In this document: positions 7,817-14,026 of the stretch, one piece after another
Numbering within the stretch: position 1 is the stretch's first letter
Layout of the letters: each line of letters opens with the position of its first letter
From: an uncultured Oscillospiraceae bacterium
GTDB lineage: Bacteria; Bacillota; Clostridia; Oscillospirales; Oscillospiraceae
Length of the DNA stretch: 19,943 nucleotides
Reading direction: 5' to 3'
NCBI GenBank assembly: GCA_958426425.1
Contig: CATZYY010000032.1
Location: 1-19,943, forward strand
Notes under the pieces: model-generated
The model's input: the letters and a program-made list of their open reading frames with translations, nothing else
What the model was told of the DNA's origin: nothing
Database searches by the model: none
Made by a program: the position numbers and the translations under genes

Positions 7817-8719
7817 TCATTCCCGCGGCAGATACAGGAAAAATGCGCTTCCCTTCCCGGGCGCACTTTCCACCTTCACATAGCCGCCCTGCTTCTCCGC
7901 GATCTGCCGGGCGAGATAGAGGCCGATGCCCACGCCCTCCGCGTGATAAGCGTCGGGTGCTCGGTGGAACCGGGCAAAAATCTTAGCCTGCTCCCCCTCG
8001 GGGATACCCGGGCCGGTGTCGGTCACCCGGATGGCAGAGAACAGCTCATAGTTTTTGACCTCTATCGTCACGGTCCCCCCGACTGGGGTATACTTCACGG
8101 CGTTGTCCAGGAGGTTGCACACCGCCTCCTCCGTCCACTTGGGGTCAAAGACGGCGGAGCCCTCTGTCTGCCGGGCGGTCAAGACGATGCCCTTTTCCGC
8201 AGCTTTTGGACTATACTGGGCAACGGCCCGCTCCACCACCGGGGCGATCTGGCCAGGCTGGGGGTGGAGGGTCAGAATACCCGTCTCCAGGCGGGAAGTC
8301 TTTACCAGGGCTTCGATGAGGGTCTGGAGCTTGTCCGCCTGGGCGGCGATGGCAATGGCACAGTCCTTCCCCTGGGGCGTGAGGGGCTGCTCCGAGAGCA
8401 GCTGGGCATAGAGCTGGAGATTGGCCACCGGGGTCTTGGTCTGGTGGGAGATGTCGGAGATCAGGGCGCTGATCTGATCCTTCTGCTCTCTCACATTCCG
8501 CTCGGACAGAGCGCTGGCCGTCAGGTACCGGGCCAATCGGCTCTCCAGAGCAGAGAGACGGCTCTCATCAAAGGTTTTTTCGGAAAAGCTGCCGTTTATG
8601 GCGGCAGTAAGCATGTCGCCCAGCCGCCGGATGGTGCGGGTGGTCCGCCAGCGATCATAACCGACCACAACCAGCGCCAGCAGCAGGGCCACTCCCGCTA
8701 TCATAATATATCCTGTCAT
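7817..8719 (-). CDS. Sensor histidine kinase with minimal sensor region
   Basis: This 300-residue kinase phosphorylates the adjacent response regulator. A single membrane helix is visible at residues about 4-21. The HisKA domain follows, with phospho-acceptor H92 in SDISHQTKTP, then HATPase_c with the N box (NLLDNAVKYTP), G1 (VTDTGPGIP) and G2 (EGVGIGLYLAR). There is no second membrane helix and no extracellular domain, so it probably receives its signal from a partner membrane protein, as described for Bce-type kinases that depend on their ABC permease. ATG 8719 overlaps the response regulator stop codon as ATGA, which implies translational coupling. The open frame extends upstream to 8863 but that is inside the regulator gene. 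Confidence 0.94.
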   Translation of the reverse strand: MTGYIMIAGVALLLALVVVGYDRWRTTRTIRRLGDMLTAAINGSFSEKTFDESRLSALESRLARYLTASALSERNVREQKDQISALISDISHQTKTPVANLQLYAQLLSEQPLTPQGKDCAIAIAAQADKLQTLIEALVKTSRLETGILTLHPQPGQIAPVVERAVAQYSPKAAEKGIVLTARQTEGSAVFDPKWTEEAVCNLLDNAVKYTPVGGTVTIEVKNYELFSAIRVTDTGPGIPEGEQAKIFARFHRAPDAYHAEGVGIGLYLARQIAEKQGGYVKVESAPGKGSAFFLYLPRE

Positions 8720-9399
8720 GGCTTCACCGCCCAGGTGTAGCCGATGCCGTACACCGTTTTCAGATAGTCCGGCTTGGCGGGATCGGCCTCCAGCTTGCTC
8801 CGCAGCCGCTTCACCGTAACGGACAGCGCGTTTTCCTCCACGAATTCCGCTCCGTCCGTCCATACCCGGTCCACCAGGGTGGCCCGGGGCACCGCATGCC
8901 CCCGATTTTCCACCAGCACCCGCAGGAGCTTCTGCTCTGTTTTGCTCAGCTCCAGTGCCGTCCCGTCCCGGCGGAAGTCCATCCGTTCAAAATCAAAGGC
9001 AAAAGGGCCAATGGACAGAGCAGAGGAGGGCTTGGGGGCGCTTCGGCGGAGCTGGGCGTTCACCCTGGCCCGTAGCACGGCCAGAGAGAAGGGTTTGGTG
9101 ATATAGTCATCCGCTCCGGCCTCCAGCCCGGTCACCTCGTCCAGCTCCAGGTCATTGGCAGTGAGCAGAAGCACCGGCGTGGCGTCGCCCTCTGCCCGCA
9201 GCTGCCGGAGCAGGTCCAGGCCGCTGCCGTCTGGAAGATTGATGTCCAGAATCAGCAGGTCGAACCGTTCCTCCGCCAGTGCTTCCCGGGCCTGGGCCAA
9301 GGTGGAACGGCAGGTGACGGATGCCTCCGGCCCCGTCAGAGCCATGGAGATCCCCCGCCCCAAGGTCTCATCGTCTTCCAAAAGAAAAATATGTTTCAT
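8716..9399 (-). CDS. OmpR/PhoB-family response regulator
   Basis: This 227-residue two-domain regulator has a receiver domain at residues 1-115. Its acidic pocket is E8/D9/D10, its phospho-acceptor D52 (LILDINLPDG), with T80 and K102 (ITKP) completing the switch. A winged-helix DNA-binding domain fills about 130-225 (LSKTEQKLLRVLVENRG ... VTVKRLRSKLE ... YGIGYTW). All catalytic residues are present. It is the first gene of the minus-strand unit, is coupled by ATGA overlap to the kinase, and has an extended -10 promoter at 9458-9466. Its likely targets are the ABC genes downstream and its own promoter, given the shared CATGGAAATC motif. Confidence 0.95.
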   Translation of the reverse strand: MKHIFLLEDDETLGRGISMALTGPEASVTCRSTLAQAREALAEERFDLLILDINLPDGSGLDLLRQLRAEGDATPVLLLTANDLELDEVTGLEAGADDYITKPFSLAVLRARVNAQLRRSAPKPSSALSIGPFAFDFERMDFRRDGTALELSKTEQKLLRVLVENRGHAVPRATLVDRVWTDGAEFVEENALSVTVKRLRSKLEADPAKPDYLKTVYGIGYTWAVKP

Positions 9400-9422
9400 G
9401 TTTGGTCCTCATTTGTTTGCTG

Positions 9423-9441
9423 TTTCCATTTAAAATGGAAA
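9423..9441. promoter_or_regulatory. 19-bp palindrome in the response regulator leader
   Basis: TTTCCATTT-A-AAATGGAAA is a perfect 9-bp inverted repeat around one base. It lies about 10-28 bases after the predicted start point of the response regulator transcript. It may be an operator, or a short hairpin in the leader RNA. Its half-site shares TTTCCAT with the CATGGAAATC motif at 9485-9494. Confidence 0.45.
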
Positions 9442-9457
9442 AAAATTTTGATATTTT

Positions 9458-9466
9458 ATTATAGCA
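9458..9466 (-). promoter_or_regulatory. Extended -10 promoter for the response regulator unit
   Basis: On the minus strand the sequence is TGCTATAAT, a perfect extended -10 element (TATAAT at 9458-9463). No good -35 box lies 17 bases upstream, and CATGGAAATC occupies that area (9485-9494). This is consistent with an activator-dependent promoter. The start point would be near 9451. Confidence 0.6.
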
Positions 9467-9484
9467 TAAGTTTTGGCTTTGGAA

Positions 9485-9494
9485 CATGGAAATC
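9485..9494. promoter_or_regulatory. CATGGAAATC motif in the RR/CatA intergenic region
   Basis: This is the second exact copy of the 10-mer at 6906-6915. It sits about 21 bases upstream of the response regulator -10 box and just before the -35 of the divergent acetyltransferase promoter. A bound protein could therefore affect both genes. Confidence 0.35.
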
Positions 9495-9496
9495 CG

Positions 9497-9525
9497 TTGC
9501 CGCCAATCGAGTGCTATGCTATGAT
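9497..9525 (+). promoter_or_regulatory. Promoter for the CatA-like acetyltransferase
   Basis: TTGCCG (9497-9502) and TATGAT (9520-9525) are 17 bases apart, and TG at 9517-9518 makes the -10 extended. The start point would be near 9532. This argues against the in-frame ATG at 9531 and for the ATG at 9570, which has its own ribosome site. Confidence 0.6.
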
Positions 9526-9569
9526 AAGGGATGCTTACCGCGGCCAACCGGGCCAGAATGGAGAACGAC

Positions 9570-10187
9570 ATGAGAGAAGTAGATCCCCAAAGCACCTCCC
9601 GGGCGCTGGCCTTTGAACTGTGGATGAAGGCCCCCATGCCCATGGTGACCCTGATGAAGACCCTGGATGTGACGGCGCTGGTGCGCCTGAGTCGGAAGCG
9701 GGGTTATCAATTCAATATGCTCCTGTGCTGGTGCATCGGAAAGGCGGCGGCCGGGATGGAGGATTTTTACCTCCTTCCGGTGGGGGACAAACTGATGCAG
9801 TATGACCGTCTGGCCGTCAATATGGTGGTGGCCACCCGGGACGGCGGCATCGCCACTTGTGACATCCCTGTTTCCACTGATTTGGAGCAGTTCAATCAAG
9901 ATTACCGGAGGCTCACCGGGCAGGTCCGGGAGAGCGGAGAGAGCTATGAGCTGGACGAGGACTACATGGTTATCGGCACCTCTGCCCTGGCGGGGTATGA
10001 GATCGACGGCGCGGTGAACATCTACGCCGGATGCTACAACAATCCCTTCCTCATCTGGGGCAAGTACCGGAAAAAGTGGCTGCAGGCCAAGCTGCCGGTG
10101 TCCTTCCAGTTCCACCACACCCAGCTGGACGGTATCCCGGCGGCGGAGTTTCTGGAGCGGCTCCAGCGGGAAATCCGGAAATTTTGA
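9570..10187 (+). CDS. CatA-like O-acetyltransferase
   Basis: This 205-residue protein belongs to the type A chloramphenicol acetyltransferase family, trimeric enzymes that transfer acetyl from acetyl-CoA to a hydroxyl group. The catalytic signature HHxxxDG is present as HHTQLDG, with the general-base histidine at about residue 183. The strand before it (FLIWGKY) matches the family's GKY motif. The loop corresponding to SxPW in classical enzymes reads TSALAGYE, so the substrate may not be chloramphenicol. I prefer ATG 9570 because GGAGA lies five bases upstream and the promoter at 9497-9525 would start transcription past the alternative ATG 9531. It is divergent from the response regulator and 60 bases ahead of the MerR/TipAS gene. 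Confidence 0.88.
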   Translation: MREVDPQSTSRALAFELWMKAPMPMVTLMKTLDVTALVRLSRKRGYQFNMLLCWCIGKAAAGMEDFYLLPVGDKLMQYDRLAVNMVVATRDGGIATCDIPVSTDLEQFNQDYRRLTGQVRESGESYELDEDYMVIGTSALAGYEIDGAVNIYAGCYNNPFLIWGKYRKKWLQAKLPVSFQFHHTQLDGIPAAEFLERLQREIRKF

Positions 10188-10196
10188 AAATCCCCC

Positions 10197-10227
10197 TTGA
10201 CTTTGACGCTCCGTCAACTGCTACCCT
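10197..10227 (+). promoter_or_regulatory. MerR-type promoter with 19-bp spacer and central dyad
   Basis: TTGACT (10197-10202) and TACCCT (10222-10227) are separated by 19 bases, the overlong spacing typical of promoters activated by MerR-family proteins. Inside the spacer is the perfect dyad TTGACG-CTC-CGTCAA at 10203-10217. The MerR/TipAS gene starts at 10248 with AAGGAGG at 10234-10240, so autoregulation is likely. Confidence 0.65.
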
Positions 10228-10247
10228 ATTCCCAAGGAGGGATGCTT

Positions 10248-11006
10248 ATGGAGTATTCCATTCAGGAACTGTCGCGCCTGTCCGGGGTGACCACCCGCAC
10301 CCTGCGCTGGTACGACCAGATCGGCCTGCTGAAGCCCAGCCGGGTGGCGGAGAGCGGCTACCGCTACTACGGCGGGGCGGAGGTGGACCGGCTGCAGGAC
10401 ATTCTTTATTACCGGGCTCTCGGGGTGGAGCTGGCCCGCATCAAGGAATGTCTGGACGATCCCTCCTTTGACCGTCTGGCTGCCCTGCGAAACCACCTGG
10501 CCGCTTTGGAGGCGGAGCGGGAGCGGCTGGAACAGCTCATCCGGTCGGTGAAAGACACCATCGGAGCGGAAGAAAGGAACGAGATCATGAGCGACGAGCA
10601 GAAATTTGAGGCGTTCAAGCAGCGGGCTGTAGCCCATAATGAGGAAGTTTACGGAGCAGAGATCCGCGCCAAGTACGGCGACCAAGAGGTGGACGAGGCC
10701 ACCGCCGCGGTGATGAACCTGACCCAGGAACAGTACCGGGAGTGGACGGACCTGGGCCGGAAGATCCAGGAGCGGCTGGAGGCAGCCGTCCAAGCCGGAC
10801 TGCCCCCGAAGAGTGAGGAGGGCAAGGAAATCACCGCCCTCCATCGCCGGTGGCTCACCATCACTGGGAACCGATACGACCCGGCCAGACACCGGGGGAT
10901 TGCGGAGCTCTATGTGATGGACGAGCGGTTCACCGCCTACTACGACAAACGCCTGTCCGGCTGCGCCCGTTTCCTGCGGGACGCCGTTATCTACTGGATA
11001 AAATAA
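10248..11006 (+). CDS. MerR-family regulator with TipAS ligand-binding domain
   Basis: This 252-residue activator resembles TipAL. Residues about 1-70 form the MerR winged helix-turn-helix (YSIQELSRLSGVTTRTLRWYDQ ... SGYRYY). A dimerisation helix follows at about 75-110, and a TipAS domain fills about 114-250 (AHNEEVYGAEIRAKYGD is characteristic). TipAS binds thiopeptide and other bulky drugs in Streptomyces; here the ligand is unknown. ATG 10248 is seven bases from AAGGAGG, whereas ATG 10242 is one base from it. The 19-bp-spacer promoter directly upstream fits autoregulation. The close CatA-like gene upstream could be a target. An internal ATG at 10587 may give the free TipAS domain. Confidence 0.92.
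   Translation: MEYSIQELSRLSGVTTRTLRWYDQIGLLKPSRVAESGYRYYGGAEVDRLQDILYYRALGVELARIKECLDDPSFDRLAALRNHLAALEAERERLEQLIRSVKDTIGAEERNEIMSDEQKFEAFKQRAVAHNEEVYGAEIRAKYGDQEVDEATAAVMNLTQEQYREWTDLGRKIQERLEAAVQAGLPPKSEEGKEITALHRRWLTITGNRYDPARHRGIAELYVMDERFTAYYDKRLSGCARFLRDAVIYWIK
10587..11006 (+). other. Possible internally initiated TipAS domain (139 residues)
   Basis: An in-frame ATG at 10587 (residue 114 of the MerR protein) lies eight bases after AAAGGA (10573-10578), exactly at the junction between the dimerisation helix and the TipAS domain. The product would begin MSDEQKFEAF and be 139 residues, close to the 144-residue TipAS that Streptomyces lividans makes from tipA by internal initiation. The site is visible; use of it is inference. 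Confidence 0.4.
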
Positions 11007-11013
11007 GAATGAA

Positions 11014-11044
11014 GCAGGCCCTCGGCACAAAGCCGAGGGCCTGC
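11014..11044. terminator. Bidirectional terminator between convergent genes
   Basis: A perfect 13-bp stem (GCAGGCCCTCGGC at 11014-11026 with 11032-11044) closes a five-base loop. It lies eight bases past the MerR/TipAS stop and three bases past the DUF3788 stop. The T-rich flank is better on the minus strand (ATTCTTATTTTAT) than on plus. Confidence 0.8.
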
Positions 11045-11046
11045 CA

Positions 11047-11460
11047 TTATTTCCGGTTCGGTTTCCGTTTGATGGCCAGCAGACGGATGAAATCCTCAAA
11101 CAATGAGGTATCCACCGGCTCAAACATCAACCATTTCCCATCGTGGTAAGTTGGTGTTTCATCATAAATGGTTTGCACTTCCGGAGCATAATACTCCCTG
11201 TCGTTCTCAAATTTCAAGCGCTCATCCTTGCCCAAGATAACCATAAACCCGATGCAGTTTTCTCTGGCATAGAGCGCGCACAGGGTTTTGCCGCCCCGGC
11301 GGTATTTATATTCATAGGTCCATGCCTTCCCGCCGCTGCCCCACAGGCGCTCCATGTCATATTTCTCGTCAATCAGGGCGCATAACTGCGTCCAGATCTC
11401 ATATAAGGGTTTCCCCACTAACGTTGTTATCTGCTCCGCGCCTGGCACGATCTCAGGCAT
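11047..11460 (-). CDS. DUF3788 domain protein
   Basis: This 137-residue soluble protein matches the DUF3788 family, small proteins of unknown function common in Clostridia. Recognisable elements are the aromatic W-E-Y-K-Y-like strand (WTYEYKYRRGGKTLCALYA), GFMVILGKDER, and a C-terminal YHDGKWLMFE segment. The overall fold in such proteins suggests a small ligand-binding domain, but no reaction is known. ATG 11460 follows GAGGAGG. The gene starts 18 bases after the AraC-GyrI regulator on the same strand, so it is very likely co-transcribed with and perhaps controlled by that regulator. The downstream terminator at 11014-11044 ends the unit. Confidence 0.82.
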   Translation of the reverse strand: MPEIVPGAEQITTLVGKPLYEIWTQLCALIDEKYDMERLWGSGGKAWTYEYKYRRGGKTLCALYARENCIGFMVILGKDERLKFENDREYYAPEVQTIYDETPTYHDGKWLMFEPVDTSLFEDFIRLLAIKRKPNRK

Positions 11461-11478
11461 GACAGCCGCCTCCTCGAT

Positions 11479-12336
11479 TTATTTCTTTTCCACTGGGATC
11501 CAGATCTCACAGTAGTAGTCCTGATCCTGGGTTCCACTCTCAAACTTGCTGGCGTCGCTGTACAGCTCCACATTGATACCCGCAGCGATCTTATAGTCGG
11601 GGTTCGTGGGCAGCCACTGGGAGAAGATTTGCTGGTTCAGCCCCTGGAGCGCCTGGGGCATCCGGCCGGTACAAGGGAACACCGCCCAGGTATGAGCCGG
11701 GATGGTACGGGTGGTGAAGCCGTCCGGAATCTCCTTGGCGGGATCGTAGTTGTCGGCGATGAGATATTCAAACTCATTTCCGCCCATGCTCTCGTCCAGA
11801 TTGATGCCGTACATGCCGCACACCACCTTGCCGCCGCCCGTGCCGAAGTGCTCCGCCCAGAACTGGGGGACCTGGGCCACCGCGTCCTCATACTTGAAGG
11901 TCTTTGCCCGGCAGAGCACCGTGAACGCCTCTTTTTTCATAATCTTGCAATCCATGTTTTGACCACCTTCCAATGTCACTTTGATCCGAAGCGGAGCAAA
12001 GGAACGGACCGCGCCTCCGCTTTTTCGCAGTGCGGCAGGTGTGAGGCCATGGAATCGGGTAAAGGCTTTGGTGAAGCTGTCCGGCGAATCGTAGCCGAAA
12101 TCCAGCGCGATGTCGATGATTTTCCGGTCCGTCGTGAGGACCTCCAGCCCGGCGGCGGAGAGCCGGCGCTGGCGGATGTAGTCGCCCACCGTCATGCCGC
12201 ACAGCATGGCAAATCCCTTCTGAAAGTAGAAGGGGGACAAGGCCACGTGCTGCGCAATTTCCCCGATGGTCAGCTCCTCCCGGAGATGTTTCTCGATATA
12301 CTGGATCGCCTGATGAATGCTTGTTACCCAATCCAT
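11479..12336 (-). CDS. AraC-family regulator with GyrI-like effector domain
   Basis: This 285-residue regulator carries two AraC helix-turn-helix motifs at the N-terminus, about residues 8-105 (LTIGEIAQHVALSPFYFQKGF and IIDIALDFGYDSPDSFTKAF). A GyrI-like (AraC effector-binding) domain fills about 128-285, ending DYYCEIWIPVEKK. This is the Rob/SoxS-like DNA-binding part joined to a multidrug-pocket domain, so it probably activates genes when a hydrophobic or cationic small molecule binds. ATG 12336 is preceded by AAGGACGG. It precedes the DUF3788 gene by 18 bases. No convincing promoter is visible upstream within 12337-12461. Confidence 0.94.
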   Translation of the reverse strand: MDWVTSIHQAIQYIEKHLREELTIGEIAQHVALSPFYFQKGFAMLCGMTVGDYIRQRRLSAAGLEVLTTDRKIIDIALDFGYDSPDSFTKAFTRFHGLTPAALRKSGGAVRSFAPLRIKVTLEGGQNMDCKIMKKEAFTVLCRAKTFKYEDAVAQVPQFWAEHFGTGGGKVVCGMYGINLDESMGGNEFEYLIADNYDPAKEIPDGFTTRTIPAHTWAVFPCTGRMPQALQGLNQQIFSQWLPTNPDYKIAAGINVELYSDASKFESGTQDQDYYCEIWIPVEKK

Positions 12337-12461
12337 TGGTCACACCGTCCTTCTGGATTCAGCATATCGGAAAGGAACGGACTCTGCCCGATTTTCCGTG
12401 CTCATATTTGTCCGGTGGTACTGATCTTCCTGTTCAGCGGCACACGCTCCCAAAACATGTT

Positions 12462-12971
12462 CTATGCTCTTTTTCTCGTCAGAAAAACGCCGACCAGCGC
12501 CGCGATCAGGGCGAAGGGCGAAAGACGGACAAAGGCCCACTCAAAGGCGTGGATGGTCACCCCCATGACGGCGGTCTCCAGGGCGCTGTAATCCCAGCCA
12601 AGGTAAGGGCTGTTCACCACGGCCAGGACTGCGGCCACGGACAGAATACCCACGCACACCGCAATCAGCAGCCAGTGGAGGGCCGCACGCCGCATGGCCT
12701 TTCTCCGGGCAAACTGCAAATTGATGATCTCCAGCTTTTCCGAGAGGGCCTTGACCTGGTCAGCCTCCGATTCCGCCACCGTCTCCCCCAGCAGGGTGCT
12801 GACGGGAGTCTCCAGAGCCTCCGACAGGGCGATGAGCAGGTCAGAGTCCGGGACGGACAGGCCCTGCTCCCATTTGGAGACGGTCTGCCGCACCACATTG
12901 ACCTTGACAGCCAGCTCCTGTTGGGAAAGGCCCTTGGATCTCCGGATGGCTTTGATATTTTCGCTTAACAT
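12462..12971 (-). CDS. XRE-family regulator with two-helix membrane tail
   Basis: This 169-residue protein has an XRE helix-turn-helix at residues about 5-62 (LSQQELAVKVNVVRQTVSKWE). A short coiled stretch at 68-92 follows, then two predicted membrane helices at about 97-119 and 146-165. The layout puts the DNA-binding domain at the inner membrane surface. The protein is unrelated in its C-terminal part to the other XRE regulator at 6961-7716. ATG 12971 follows GAGGAG. A good promoter sits at 13006-13035, so it forms its own transcription unit, 84 bases after the six-gene operon. Its targets cannot be read from sequence. Confidence 0.9.
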   Translation of the reverse strand: MLSENIKAIRRSKGLSQQELAVKVNVVRQTVSKWEQGLSVPDSDLLIALSEALETPVSTLLGETVAESEADQVKALSEKLEIINLQFARRKAMRRAALHWLLIAVCVGILSVAAVLAVVNSPYLGWDYSALETAVMGVTIHAFEWAFVRLSPFALIAALVGVFLTRKRA

Positions 12972-13005
12972 GAGGGATCACTCCTCTTCCTCTGGTGTTA
13001 CCGCG

Positions 13006-13035
13006 ATCATAAGGGGGAATGCCCCGTTGCCGCAA
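13006..13035 (-). promoter_or_regulatory. Promoter for the two-helix XRE gene
   Basis: On the minus strand, TTGCGG (13030-13035) and TATGAT (13006-13011) are 18 bases apart. The 7-bp inverted repeat GTGTTAC (12995-13001) / GTAACAC (13046-13052) flanks the promoter and could be a pair of operator half-sites. Confidence 0.5.
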
Positions 13036-13055
13036 GCAACGCAGAGTAACACGGC

Positions 13056-13451
13056 TCATTTCAGCAGTTCTTTCCGCAGATCGTCCAGATATAATTTCTG
13101 CTGCCGCTTCAGATAGCCGGGGACAAAGGGGCGCATCCACCAGTGCTTGGCGGTGACGGTTTCGGTGCAGTGGAGCCGGGTGCCGCCCTCCGCCGCCTCA
13201 AAGATACCCTCCCAGGAGCCGGACATATTGCCGTTCTCCATGGTGAAGGCCCAGCGGCGGAAGGGCTGGCGGGCCGTGACGGTAAAGTTCGTGGCGTAGC
13301 CGCTTTTGGTGTGCTCCACGAAGTGGGTTTCGTCCAGCACCTCCACCCCTTTGAGGTCGCTGCGCCAGGCGGTATTTGTGAGGTCGGTCACCACCTGCCA
13401 CACCTGCTCCACCGGGCAGGGGAATTGGACAGTCACTCTGGAAGTCGGCAT
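13056..13451 (-). CDS. SRPBCC (START-like) ligand-binding protein
   Basis: This 131-residue protein belongs to the SRPBCC superfamily (polyketide cyclase/Bet v1-like), helix-grip folds with a deep hydrophobic pocket. Typical marks are the opening strand VTVQFPCPVEQVWQVVTDL, the W-R-S-D-L motif, the central beta-sheet with WAFTMENGNMSGSWEGIFE, and a long C-terminal helix (LKRQQKLYLDDLRKELL). It could bind or transform a lipid or aromatic small molecule. The start at ATG 13451 lies four bases after the DUF3795 stop codon and its ribosome site GAAGGAG is inside the end of that gene, so translation is coupled. It is the last gene of the six-gene unit. Confidence 0.88.
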   Translation of the reverse strand: MPTSRVTVQFPCPVEQVWQVVTDLTNTAWRSDLKGVEVLDETHFVEHTKSGYATNFTVTARQPFRRWAFTMENGNMSGSWEGIFEAAEGGTRLHCTETVTAKHWWMRPFVPGYLKRQQKLYLDDLRKELLK

Positions 13452-13455
13452 AGGC

Positions 13456-14013
13456 TCACTCCTTCTTCGGCTTCTTGTTCAGTTTCAGGCTGATGCCGAG
13501 GCGGTCCGCCGCATTTTGGAGCAGTTCCACAGCGGCCAGGGCCCGTTCCTTGATGGGCTGTGCGGCCAGTTCCGGCCGGCTGTCCAGCGCGGCCATCACA
13601 GAGCGCAGATCCTCCAGGGGCAGAAGATAGACCGCCGTGTTGAACAGCGTCTTGCGGCGGCCGTCGTTGTAGTCAGCCAGAAGCGCGTCCAGGATGGCTC
13701 GCTTTTCCTCCAACCGGGCCAGGTAGGCTTTCAGCCCAATCTCCCGGGCCAGGGCGATGTCCTGCTGCCGGTTCCGGTGGGGCACGAAGGAGTCCCCGTC
13801 GTCGAACCCATCGTAGCGGGAACAGGGGTACTCCGGGCACTTCCAGCAAAACGGGACCCCGCCGTGTTCCAGAGAGCACTTGGCAATGGCGCAGCTCTGG
13901 TTGCCTGCCCCGCCGCCGCAGCCGGGACAGTAGCCGCCCAGGTGCATGGAGCAGAGGCGGCAGTTGAGGCCGCAGAGGGAGAAGCGGGTTTCTTCTCTGG
14001 CAAAGCCTTTCAT
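13456..14013 (-). CDS. DUF3795 cysteine-rich protein with helical extension
   Basis: This 185-residue protein has an N-terminal DUF3795 cysteine domain: C14, C18 and C21 in SLCGLNCRLC, then C29, C32, C41, C46, C56, C59 and C64. These are likely metal or cluster ligands. Residues about 80-185 form a helical, charged C-terminal region absent from the DUF3795 protein at 90-443. ATG 14013 follows GGGAGGAA; the open frame continues far upstream but there it overlaps the SnoaL-like gene in another frame. It is the fifth gene of the operon and couples translation to the SRPBCC gene. Function is unknown. Confidence 0.86.
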   Translation of the reverse strand: MKGFAREETRFSLCGLNCRLCSMHLGGYCPGCGGGAGNQSCAIAKCSLEHGGVPFCWKCPEYPCSRYDGFDDGDSFVPHRNRQQDIALAREIGLKAYLARLEEKRAILDALLADYNDGRRKTLFNTAVYLLPLEDLRSVMAALDSRPELAAQPIKERALAAVELLQNAADRLGISLKLNKKPKKE

Positions 14014-14026
14014 ACCGATTCCTCCC

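Noticed and set aside
9531..9569. Earlier ATG codons (9531, 9558) as start of the CatA-like gene
   Set aside because: The predicted transcript start is near 9532 and neither codon has a well-spaced ribosome site, whereas ATG 9570 has GGAGA five bases upstream.
11629..12591. Plus-strand open frame (320 codons) opposite the AraC-GyrI gene
   Set aside because: Antisense shadow; the minus strand encodes a complete AraC plus GyrI regulator with a ribosome site.
13021..13050. Small hairpin CGTTGC/GCAACG after the SRPBCC gene as operon terminator
   Set aside because: The stem is six base pairs with no T run on the minus strand, and it overlaps the XRE promoter -35 box.
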